A stretch of 64,000 nucleotides of DNA from NCBI RefSeq assembly GCF_000284035.1, contig NC_016887.1:2480001-2544000 (forward strand), written 5' to 3'. Positions 37,411 to 44,760 of the stretch are shown here, one piece after another. This stretch comes from Nocardia cyriacigeorgica GUH-2. Lineage in GTDB: Bacteria; Actinomycetota; Actinomycetes; Mycobacteriales; Mycobacteriaceae. Position 1 is the first letter of the stretch. Every line of letters starts with the position of its first letter. A program made the translations under genes and the position numbers. Under the pieces are notes generated by a model. It was not told the origin of the DNA. It did no database searches and worked only from the letters and a program-made list of their open reading frames with translations.

Positions 37411-37858
37411 ACGTGGGTCCGGCCCACCCGCCCGGACCTCGACGCCGACCCGGTCATCGTCGATTGCGTCGCCGGCGCGCCGGTGACGATGGCCGAAGCC
37501 GTGATCGGCGTCGAGGCCCAGGGTCTCGGTGGTCCTTGGCCCGGCCGCGGGGTGCGCGGACGTTGCCGCCCGAGCCGGGAACACCGAGAGTCCGGCGCCG
37601 AAACGGTTCCGCGGGCCGTCCCGGCACCGCCGAATGAGTGGGCCGAACCCACGGTGCCCCGGCCGTCGACGCGAATCACGCGTAGTGGACTACTCGTTCG
37701 GACGACTCGTGTGCCGCAAACCGATAACCGGTGGTTCTCAGAACGGGTATTGGACGACGCGCTCCGCTATCACGCAGGATCGGAGACGGCCGTCGCCGAG
37801 CCCAGCGGATCGGTGAGCTCATCGCCTGGAGCGGTCACCGAGCGAGACAGGAAACCCC
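37411..37858 (+). other. 448-base gap with a short coding-like remnant
   Basis: Directly after the FAD gene stop, the same frame continues for about 40 codons with nearly all third positions G or C (DADPVIVDCVAGAPVTMAEA, then GVEAQGLGG) before the bias fades. This could be a decayed gene tail, but I cannot match it. The rest holds no supported gene. A promoter for the following lipoprotein should lie near its end. Confidence 0.3.
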
Positions 37859-38506
37859 GTGACAACCACCAAGTTCCGCCGTCTTTTTATCGCAACGTCG
37901 ATTGCCGCGGTCATGCTGAGCACCGCGTGCAGCTCACCCGGCGCGGAGCCGGCAACCGACCCGTCGCCCTCCGTCGCATCCACGAGCAGCGCTCCCGCAC
38001 ATCAGGACCCCGGTCATGCCAGGCTGAACGCGCTGGTCGGGGAGTGGACAGCCGACAAGTCCACGTTTGTGGCCGGCGGGACTCCCGAGGCTCCGCTGCG
38101 CGGGAACGACCTGGTCTCGCGGTGGCACTGGATCTCCGAAACCGGCGGCAACTTCCTCCAGGAGGAGGTGGCCGGAACCCTCAGCGGCAAGCCCTACTAC
38201 CGGATGGGCCTGCTCGGCTACTCCCCACTCGACGACCGCTACGAATGGACAACCGTCGACAGCGTCACACCCATGACCATGACCTACCGCGGCGCCAAGG
38301 GCAGTGCCGGCGAGGAAGTCATCACGATGTCGGGCGAGTTCACCGACCCCGGCGTCCTCGGCCCCGACAACACCGGCAGGACCACCCCCATGCGAACCCA
38401 GATCCGCCTCGAATCACCCGACCGAGTAGTCATGGAAATCTTCTTCACCCCCGCCGCCCAACCCGAACGCCTCGCCGACCGCGTCATCCTGACGCGCCGT
38501 CACTGA
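37859..38506 (+). CDS. Lipoprotein with DUF1579 domain
   Basis: A 215-residue exported protein. The signal peptide is RRLFIATSIAAVMLSTAC, with the lipobox cysteine at about residue 24. A Ser/Pro/Thr-rich linker follows. The DUF1579 domain comes next: HARLNALVGEWTADKSTF, HWISETGGNFLQEEVAG, MGLLGYSPLDDRYEWTTVD, then VITMSGEFTDP. DUF1579 proteins are lipocalin-like beta-barrels without known function. GTG 37859 directly starts the signal peptide. Downstream it is convergent with the HEPN-like gene. Confidence 0.82.
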   Translation: MTTTKFRRLFIATSIAAVMLSTACSSPGAEPATDPSPSVASTSSAPAHQDPGHARLNALVGEWTADKSTFVAGGTPEAPLRGNDLVSRWHWISETGGNFLQEEVAGTLSGKPYYRMGLLGYSPLDDRYEWTTVDSVTPMTMTYRGAKGSAGEEVITMSGEFTDPGVLGPDNTGRTTPMRTQIRLESPDRVVMEIFFTPAAQPERLADRVILTRRH

Positions 38507-38564
38507 GCGACGATCCGTAGCGGTCATCGGGTGTGGGCGTCAGGACGTAGTGGTTCGCAGCGGA

Positions 38565-39107
38565 TTACGCGCGCCCCGGACGCTTCTCGGGAAAGAAGGC
38601 GTACGGCGCCGACGCCGGGATTCGCCGTGCCTTCCGGCGCGCCGCGGTGTCGAGAAGGTCGAAGCGTTGTAGGAGTGACACACCTCGGACGGCGGTGTGT
38701 TTGTGCGCTGTGATCACGTCATCGAAGGAGACGATCGGATCGTCGTTTCGAAAGATCTTGGCAGTCGCATGGATCGCATGGTTGCGTTCCTCGGCCCAAG
38801 CCCGTATCTCCATGATGACGGTGCGGAATTCGTCGTCACGCTCGAGTCCGGGATCCTTCGAGTTTTCTTTGCTTCCGACCAGAGATCGGCAGAGTTGCCC
38901 GAGTGCACGTGCAGGGGGTTCGCAGCCTTGGAGATACCCGAGCCGGCTGGTCAGCCGGTCGGTGATCAACGAGTCCAGAATTGCCACGGCCTCGAGCTGA
39001 TACCCGTGTTCGATGCAGTGGAGAACCCGATCGAACGCACTGACATATCGGCGCCAACGCTCCATGCCGAGCGTCACGCCTGCTGCCTGTTCACGTATTT
39101 CGCCCAC
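38565..39107 (-). CDS. HEPN-like protein with Rx4H motif, orphan
   Basis: A 180-residue, mostly helical protein. ERNHAIH contains R108-x4-H113 with Asn after the Arg, the catalytic motif of HEPN ribonucleases. FDRVLHCIEHGYQLEAVAIL and the following helix (DSLITDRLTSRLGYLQG) resemble the N-terminal helices of Abi/RiboL-PSP-HEPN-type proteins. GTG 39107 is chosen because GGAGGGGG lies just upstream. GC content is low here (I counted 56% over 38701-38880 against about 70% in the next gene), pointing to acquisition. No MNT partner or antitoxin is adjacent. It could be an RNA-cleaving defence or toxin protein, or only a HEPN-fold protein without activity. Confidence 0.55.
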   Translation of the reverse strand: MGEIREQAAGVTLGMERWRRYVSAFDRVLHCIEHGYQLEAVAILDSLITDRLTSRLGYLQGCEPPARALGQLCRSLVGSKENSKDPGLERDDEFRTVIMEIRAWAEERNHAIHATAKIFRNDDPIVSFDDVITAHKHTAVRGVSLLQRFDLLDTAARRKARRIPASAPYAFFPEKRPGRA

Positions 39108-39200
39108 CGGTGCCCCCTCCGAAGAATCAGATGACGTTGATCGTAGCGATGAGTTCGGAGATGGCATCAGGTATCAGGGTCGTGCAGGGCTCGACCTTTA

Positions 39201-39229
39201 TTGACATTGACGTCAAGGTCAACGACGAT
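39201..39229 (+). promoter_or_regulatory. Promoter with overlapping 20-base palindromic operator
   Basis: TTGACA (39201-39206) and GACGAT (39224-39229) are 17 bases apart and place the transcription start near the ATG at 39237, so a leaderless mRNA is likely. Between them, 39202-39221 reads as a near-perfect 20-base palindrome centred on TTGACGTCAA (39207-39216), with TGAC and GTCA outer arms. Such TTGACGT-type dyads are typical of MerR/TetR regulators of acyl-CoA metabolism (LiuR-like). The regulator is not identified. Confidence 0.65.
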
Positions 39230-39236
39230 CGGCCGC

Positions 39237-42200
39237 ATGGATATCGTCGTGGCGAACCGGGGCGAGATCGCCGTTCGTGTCGTGCGGGCGGCCCGGGAGC
39301 GCGGGTATCGCACGCATGTGCTGCATACCGGGGAGGAGGCGGATTCGCTGGCGGTGCGGCTGGCCGATGAGGCGGTGCGGCTGGGCGACGAGGGTGCGGC
39401 GGCGTATCTCGAGGTCGCGGGTGTGGTCGCGGCGGCTCGTGCTGCCGGGCCGGGGGCACTCGTGCATCCGGGTTACGGATTCCTCAGTGAGAGTGCGGAT
39501 CTGGCGCAGGCGTGTGCGGTGGCGGGGCTGAACTTCGTCGGTCCGGACCCGGTGGTGCTGCGCACGTTCGGCGACAAGGTGGCGGCGCGTGCGGCGGCGG
39601 AGAAGGCCGGCGTACCGGTGCTGTCTGCCACTCAGGCGGCCGGTCCCGGCGATATCGAGGCCCTGCTGGCCGAGCATCCGGACGGCGTGATGGTGAAAGC
39701 CGCGGCCGGCGGCGGTGGTCGCGGGATGCGGATGGTGTTCGAGGCGGGCGAGGTCGCGGTGGCCTACGAACGGTGTCGCGCCGAAGCCGCCAGCGCCTTC
39801 GGTGACCCGACCGTCTACGCCGAAGCCCTCATCGCCGATGCCCGACATGTGGAGGTGCAGGTCGTCGCCGACGGTACGCACGCGGTGGCGCTGGGGGACC
39901 GGGATTGCAGTGTGCAGCGCCGGCATCAGAAGCTCATCGAGATCGCGCCCGCGCCGGCTCTCGATCCGGACCTGCGGGAGCGGTTGCATCGTGACGCGGT
40001 GCGCCTGGCCGAGTCGGTCGGGTGCCGCGGTGTGATCACGGTGGAGTTCCTGGTCGCGGGCCAAGATGGCTGGTTCCTGGAGGTCAATCCCCGGCTTCAG
40101 GTCGAACACACCATCACCGAGGAGATCACCGGCGCCGACCTCGTCGGCATCCAGTTCGACCTCGCCCTCGGCCGCACCCTGGCCGAACTCGACCTCGGCC
40201 ATGACCCGCGCGGCTGCGCGGTGCAGGCCCGCATCAATGCCGAACTCGTCGGAGCGGACGGCGATCTGCTGCCGACCAGTGGCGCCATCACCGAGTTCAA
40301 CCCACCCACCGGCACGGGTGTCCGCGTCGACACCGCGCTCTATCCGGGCATGCGGCACGGCACCCGATTCGATTCCCTGCTGGCGAAGGTGATCACCCGC
40401 GGCCCGACAATGGACAGTGCGATGCGCCGCTGCCGCGACGCACTGGCCGAGCTGACGATCTCCGGCGTCGACACCAATATCGCCCTCCTGCGCGCGATTC
40501 TGGACGCGCTGGACGGCCCCGTTCCGACCTCGTGGTTCGAGCGCAACGCGGGCGAACTCCGCACGCGCGCAGAAGATTACGCCGAACCGGCGACCGATCA
40601 GATCGCTGAGGTAGCCGATCTTGGCGCGGATGAGTGGGTGGTCCGTTCCCCGATGGGCGCGACCGTGGTGTCGGTCGCCGCGCCCGGCACCGTGCTCCCC
40701 GCCCGGGCCGAGGTCGCGGTGCTGGAGGCGATGAAGATGCAGCATGTGGTGCGCGCCGAGCGTCCACTGCGGGTGCTGCGTCACGCCGTGGCCGCCGGCG
40801 AGGTGGTCGACCCGCACGCGGTGCTGCTGATCGTCACCGACGCCGACCATGAGGGTGACGACGCCGAGGCAGCCGCCGTCGACCTCGATCGGGTGCGCGA
40901 CGATCTCGCCGAAGTGCGCCGCCGCCACGACACCCTTCTCGACGATGCCCGCCCCGACGCCGTCGCGAAACGTCATCGCCTCGGCCGCCGCACCGCCCGG
41001 GAGAACATCGCCGATCTGGTCGACGCCGGCAGTTTCGTCGAATACGGCGGACTGGCGATCGCCGCGCAGAGCCGCCGCCGCAGCGCCGAGGACCTCATCG
41101 TGAACACTCCGGCCGACGGTCTCGTCACCGGCATCGCCACTATCAACGCCGACCGCTTCGGCGAGCAGAACTCGCGCGCGGTCGTGCTGTCCTACGACTA
41201 CACCGTGCTGGCGGGCACCCAGGGCATGCGCAATCACGCCAAGACCGACCGCATGCTCGAACTCGCCCGCGAACGCGAACTGCCGGTGGTGTTCTTCACC
41301 GAAGGCGGCGGCGGACGCCCCGGCGACACCGATTACGCCGGGATATCCGGCCTGGACGTCACCACGTTCCGGGCCATGGGCGCGCTCTCGGGCCGGGTTC
41401 CGTTGATCGGCATCGTGTCCGGACGTTGTTTCGCCGGGAACGCGGCCCTGCTGGGGATGTGCGATGTTGTCATCGCCACGCCGGACGCGAACATCGGCAT
41501 GGGCGGGCCCGCCATGATCGAGGGCGGTGGGCTCGGCGTCTACAAACCCGAGGACATCGGTCCCATCGAGGTACAGCGCCGCAATGGCGTGGTGCATCTG
41601 GTGGCCGCCGACGAAGCCGAAGCGGTCGCCCTCGCCCGGAAGTATCTGGCCTACTTCCAAGGCTCGATCGGCGAATGGGAGGCACCGGACCCGCGCCTGG
41701 CCCGCCATATCGTGCCGGAGAACCGGTTGCGCGCCTTCGACATTCGCACGGCGATCGAGGCGATCGCCGATATCGGCTCGGTACTCGAGCTGCGTCGCGA
41801 CTGGGGCATCGGCATGGTCACCGCCCTGATGCGGGTGGAGGGCAGGCCGTTCGGAGTGATCGCCAACGACTGCCATCACCTCGGCGGCGCCATCGACGCC
41901 CCCGCCGCCGACAAGCTCAGCGCATTCCTGCGGCTCTGCGGCACCCACGGGCTGCCGATCGTCTCCCTCTGTGACACACCAGGTTTCATGGTCGGACCCG
42001 ATATCGAGACCGAAGGCGTGGTGACCCGCTTCGCCCGCCTGTTCATCGATGCCGCGGCGCTCACCGTCCCGTTCGGCACGATCATCCTGCGCAAGGGATA
42101 CGGACTCGGCGCGCAGGCGATGGCCGCCGGATCGTTTCGCGCGCCACGGTTCGTCGTCGCCTGGCCGACCGGCGAGATCGGCGGGATGGGGCTGGAAGGG

Positions 42201-42386
42201 GCGGTGCGGCTCGGCTTCGCGAAGGAACTCGCCGCCATCGAAGACCCCCGGCAGCGTCAGGAAACGTTCGACAACCTCGTCGAACTCGCCTACGCCAACG
42301 GCAAGGCACTCACCGCCGCCACCGTGCTCGAACTGGACGACGTCATCGATCCCGCCGATACCCGCCGCTGGATCAGCACCCTCTGA
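39237..42386 (+). CDS. Single-chain acyl-CoA carboxylase (biotin carboxylase-BCCP-carboxyltransferase)
   Basis: A 1,049-residue fusion with all functions of acyl-CoA carboxylase. Biotin carboxylase occupies residues 1-~455 (IVVANRGEIAVRVVRAARE, KAAAGGGGRGMRMV, GDRDCSVQRRHQKLIEIAPA, FLEVNPRLQVEHTITEEITG). The biotinyl domain has EAMKMQH, with Lys500 as the biotin site. The carboxyltransferase fills about 560-1049 (LVTGIATINADRFGEQNSRA, PLIGIVSGRCFAGNAALLGM, CDTPGFMVGPDIETEGVVTR). The layout matches the one-chain long-chain acyl-CoA carboxylases of mycobacteria rather than the split AccA3/AccD enzymes. ATG 39237 has no ribosome site and lies at the predicted transcription start. Confidence 0.92.
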   Translation: MDIVVANRGEIAVRVVRAARERGYRTHVLHTGEEADSLAVRLADEAVRLGDEGAAAYLEVAGVVAAARAAGPGALVHPGYGFLSESADLAQACAVAGLNFVGPDPVVLRTFGDKVAARAAAEKAGVPVLSATQAAGPGDIEALLAEHPDGVMVKAAAGGGGRGMRMVFEAGEVAVAYERCRAEAASAFGDPTVYAEALIADARHVEVQVVADGTHAVALGDRDCSVQRRHQKLIEIAPAPALDPDLRERLHRDAVRLAESVGCRGVITVEFLVAGQDGWFLEVNPRLQVEHTITEEITGADLVGIQFDLALGRTLAELDLGHDPRGCAVQARINAELVGADGDLLPTSGAITEFNPPTGTGVRVDTALYPGMRHGTRFDSLLAKVITRGPTMDSAMRRCRDALAELTISGVDTNIALLRAILDALDGPVPTSWFERNAGELRTRAEDYAEPATDQIAEVADLGADEWVVRSPMGATVVSVAAPGTVLPARAEVAVLEAMKMQHVVRAERPLRVLRHAVAAGEVVDPHAVLLIVTDADHEGDDAEAAAVDLDRVRDDLAEVRRRHDTLLDDARPDAVAKRHRLGRRTARENIADLVDAGSFVEYGGLAIAAQSRRRSAEDLIVNTPADGLVTGIATINADRFGEQNSRAVVLSYDYTVLAGTQGMRNHAKTDRMLELARERELPVVFFTEGGGGRPGDTDYAGISGLDVTTFRAMGALSGRVPLIGIVSGRCFAGNAALLGMCDVVIATPDANIGMGGPAMIEGGGLGVYKPEDIGPIEVQRRNGVVHLVAADEAEAVALARKYLAYFQGSIGEWEAPDPRLARHIVPENRLRAFDIRTAIEAIADIGSVLELRRDWGIGMVTALMRVEGRPFGVIANDCHHLGGAIDAPAADKLSAFLRLCGTHGLPIVSLCDTPGFMVGPDIETEGVVTRFARLFIDAAALTVPFGTIILRKGYGLGAQAMAAGSFRAPRFVVAWPTGEIGGMGLEGAVRLGFAKELAAIEDPRQRQETFDNLVELAYANGKALTAATVLELDDVIDPADTRRWISTL

Positions 42387-42431
42387 CATTCGATTTGACC
42401 CTGACGTAGCGTGAGGCTCGACGATGACGTC

Positions 42432-42935
42432 ATGACCGACCTCTACGACGCTTTCGAGATCAGCCCGGTACCCGTCCCCGGACCCGACGCCGAACCGCCC
42501 GAGCTGTACCGCGGCATCTACGGGATGCCCATGTTCGTCACCGCACCGACGCCCGACCTGGCGGCCTCGGTGGATTTCTGGGTCCGCGGACTCGGCTTCC
42601 TGGAGTTCTTCACCGCACCCGGACAGGTCACCCACCTGCGCCGATGGGCCTTCCAGGATGTGCTGCTCGTGCCGGGGGAGCGGCCTGCCGACAGCCCCGG
42701 TCCGACAGTCAGCTTCTCCTGCGTGCTCAAACAACTCGACGAGATCGCAGCGGCCTGCGAGCGCCTCGTGCCCGGTTCGACCACCGGGCCCCGGCACATG
42801 CCGTGGAATTCGGTGGAGCTGGAAGTCCGGACGCCGGAGAACACCCGCGTCATCATGACCGCGGCGCGGCCCTGGGACCCGGACAGTGCCGAGGCCAAGC
42901 ACCTGCGCGACATCGGCATCACCCGCGACCGGTGA
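42432..42935 (+). CDS. VOC (glyoxalase/bleomycin-resistance fold) protein
   Basis: A 167-residue vicinal-oxygen-chelate protein: YGMPMFVTAPTPDLAASVDFWVRGLGFLEFF is the first beta-alpha-beta unit and MPWNSVELEVRTPENTRVIM the second. Metal ligands are not obvious, so it may be a binding/resistance protein rather than an enzyme. ATG 42432 is used; GTG 42411 in the same frame is possible. It follows the carboxylase by 45 bases, with TTGACC (42395-42400) and GACGAT (42420-42425) upstream, 19 bases apart, so it may have its own promoter. It overlaps the following MerR gene by four bases, the usual pairing of drug sensor and resistance protein. Confidence 0.82.
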   Translation: MTDLYDAFEISPVPVPGPDAEPPELYRGIYGMPMFVTAPTPDLAASVDFWVRGLGFLEFFTAPGQVTHLRRWAFQDVLLVPGERPADSPGPTVSFSCVLKQLDEIAAACERLVPGSTTGPRHMPWNSVELEVRTPENTRVIMTAARPWDPDSAEAKHLRDIGITRDR

Positions 42936-43774
42936 GCGGTGCCGCTGTCACACTGGCCGGTGTGGCGGATCCAGCGGTGCACGACAACGAGTCCGGTCGC
43001 ACCGTCGGTGCGGTCGCGGCACGGGCGGGTGTCACCGTGCGGGCCCTGCACCACTGGGATGCGATCGGCCTGGTCCGCCCCTCCGCCCGCACCGACGGCG
43101 GGTACCGGCTCTACACCGCCGCGGATCTGACCCGGCTGCACCGCGTGCTGGTCTACCGCGAACTCGGGGTGCCGCTCACCGAGATCGCCGCGCTACTAGA
43201 CGCGCCGTCGGCCGATGCCACGGATTCACTGCGCCGCCAGCGCGACCACCTGCGTGACCGCATCGCGGAGCTGGAACAGATGGGCGCGGCGCTCGACCGC
43301 ATGATCGAGGCCCGGCAGTCCGGGATCCTGCTCTCGGCCGAGGAGCAGGTCGCGATGTTCGGCAGGCACTGGCAGCCGGAGTGGGTCGGCCAGGCCCGGG
43401 AACGGTGGGGCGACACCGCGCAGTGGGCGCAATACGCCGAACGGGCCGCCGAGCGCACGCCGGAACAGTGGCAGCAGATCGCCGACTCCGTCGACGCGCT
43501 CAACGCGGATTTGGCGGCGGCCTGTCGCCGGGGTGTGCGGCCCGGCAGTGCGGAAGCCGATGCGCTGGCCGAACGTCATCGGGCGTCGATCGGGGTGTAC
43601 TTCGATTGCACCTATTCGATGCAGGTCTGCCTGGGGCGCAAGTACGTCGCCGATCCCGGGTACCGCGAGTTCTACGACGAGTTCGCGCCTGGCCTGACGG
43701 TGTGGTTGCGGGAGATCATCGACGCCAATGCGCGGCGTCACGGTGTTGATCCTGAGACGGCGATCTGGGAATGA
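42932..43774 (+). CDS. MerR-family regulator with TipAS ligand-binding domain
   Basis: A 280-residue TipA-like regulator. The MerR winged helix (RTVGAVAARAGVTVRALHHW, then GLVRPSARTDGGYRLY) occupies residues ~18-90. A dimerisation helix and a C-terminal TipAS domain follow (EEQVAMFGRHWQPEWVGQARERWGDTAQW, AERHRASIGVYFDCTYSMQV). TipAS binds hydrophobic peptides and drugs such as thiostrepton or albicidin. GTG 42932 overlaps the VOC stop (GTGA); GTG 42962 is an alternative. The VOC-MerR coupling suggests a compound-inducible resistance unit; control of the carboxylase gene is also possible. Confidence 0.87.
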   Translation: MSGAAVTLAGVADPAVHDNESGRTVGAVAARAGVTVRALHHWDAIGLVRPSARTDGGYRLYTAADLTRLHRVLVYRELGVPLTEIAALLDAPSADATDSLRRQRDHLRDRIAELEQMGAALDRMIEARQSGILLSAEEQVAMFGRHWQPEWVGQARERWGDTAQWAQYAERAAERTPEQWQQIADSVDALNADLAAACRRGVRPGSAEADALAERHRASIGVYFDCTYSMQVCLGRKYVADPGYREFYDEFAPGLTVWLREIIDANARRHGVDPETAIWE

Positions 43775-44000
43775 ACGGTGCGGCGCTCGCCGCATCGGGC
43801 GGTCACGCTGTTGGACACCATGCGATGCCGAGCCGGCTATCCGCGTGTTACGCCGGCCAGGATGGAAAGCTCCATCTGGCTCTGCCGTCTTGGGCGTGCT
43901 TGTCCTGCTGACATCGTGCCGGTCGCAGACCCGGCCGACCGGGGCCTCCCGCCGGTGCCCGTTTTGTCCCGGTTCCGGGTGTGGGTAGGGTCCTGGGTGC

Positions 44001-44513
44001 ATGGATACGGAGGACGATATGGACGCGCAGCAGCCGGCGGCGACCCGCACGCCGTGGCTCGACCTGGAGCGGGTCGTGGACGGCGCGCTGTCGCGACAGA
44101 TCGTGCTGACCTTCCTCCGGTCGGCGATCGGCCGGCCCGTCCTGGTCGCGCTCGTCATCATCTGGCTCGGCATCTGGGTGGTCGTCGCGCCGGTCGGCGG
44201 ACTGTATCTGCCGGTGTTCCTATCGGTGCTGATGACGTTCATGGCGCTGGCCCTGCCTTTGGGCCCGGCTCTGCGCACGACCACCCTGCACGCCCGCACC
44301 GGCGCCGTCCTGCGCGCCCGCTACTTCGAGGACTCCTTTACGACCGGCGCCGACGGCGAAGCCGACCGCCACCGCTACGACGAGGTCACCTCCGTCGACG
44401 TCCGCGGCCCCGTCGTAGTCCTCCGCTACACCGACCACCGCCGCGAAATCCTCCCGCGCGACCTCGTACCTGACGCAGCCCTGACCTTGCTGCGGCCCGG
44501 GTCTCCTTCCTGA
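44001..44513 (+). CDS. Membrane protein with YcxB-like C-terminal domain
   Basis: A 170-residue protein with two adjacent transmembrane helices (PVLVALVIIWLGIWVVVAPVGG and LPVFLSVLMTFMALALPLG), then a ~80-residue cytoplasmic domain of YcxB type (ARYFEDSFTTGADGEADRHR, then VVLRYTDHRREILPRDLVPD). YcxB domains are common but uncharacterised. The last 24 codons and the downstream flank form the first unit of a three-copy tandem repeat, see 44439-44752. Start ATG 44001 or ATG 44019; the ribosome site is weak. Confidence 0.75.
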   Translation: MDTEDDMDAQQPAATRTPWLDLERVVDGALSRQIVLTFLRSAIGRPVLVALVIIWLGIWVVVAPVGGLYLPVFLSVLMTFMALALPLGPALRTTTLHARTGAVLRARYFEDSFTTGADGEADRHRYDEVTSVDVRGPVVVLRYTDHRREILPRDLVPDAALTLLRPGSPS

Positions 44514-44752
44514 CCGAGCTACGCGGGAGCTGCAGCGTCCCTCCGCCGCGACATCCTCTCGCGCGATCTCGTACTCGACGCGGCCCTGATTTGTTGCGGC
44601 CTGGCACCTCTTCCTGACCGCGCTTCGCAGGAGCCGCAAGGGCCCTCCGCCGCGAAACCCTCCCGCGTCACCTCGTACGCGACGCGGCCGTGCGCCTGTT
44701 CCGCCCCAGGACCCCTCGTGACCGAGCTTCGCGGAAATCGCAAGTGCCGTCC
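44439..44752 (+). repeat. Tandem repeat, three ~105-base copies of the gene's 3' end
   Basis: Units begin at 44439, 44544 and 44648 with CGCCGCGAAATCCTC, CGCCGCGACATCCTC and CGCCGCGAAACCCTC. Similarity runs through ACCTCGTAC, the stop-codon region and CTGACCGAGCT-like sequence to the next unit. Unit 1 encodes the end of the YcxB-like protein (RREILPRDLVPDAALTLL); unit 2 still reads RRDILSRDLVLDAALICC and unit 3 RRETLPRHLVRDAAVRLF. Units 2 and 3 lie beyond the stop codon and are decayed copies. Confidence 0.85.
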
Positions 44753-44760
44753 ACCGCCGG

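Noticed and set aside
39219-42902. A minus-strand open frame of about 1,200 codons opposite the carboxylase
   Set aside because: It is the high-GC mirror of a clearly coding gene, with no domain sense, His/Gly/Arg-rich shadow composition and no ribosome site.
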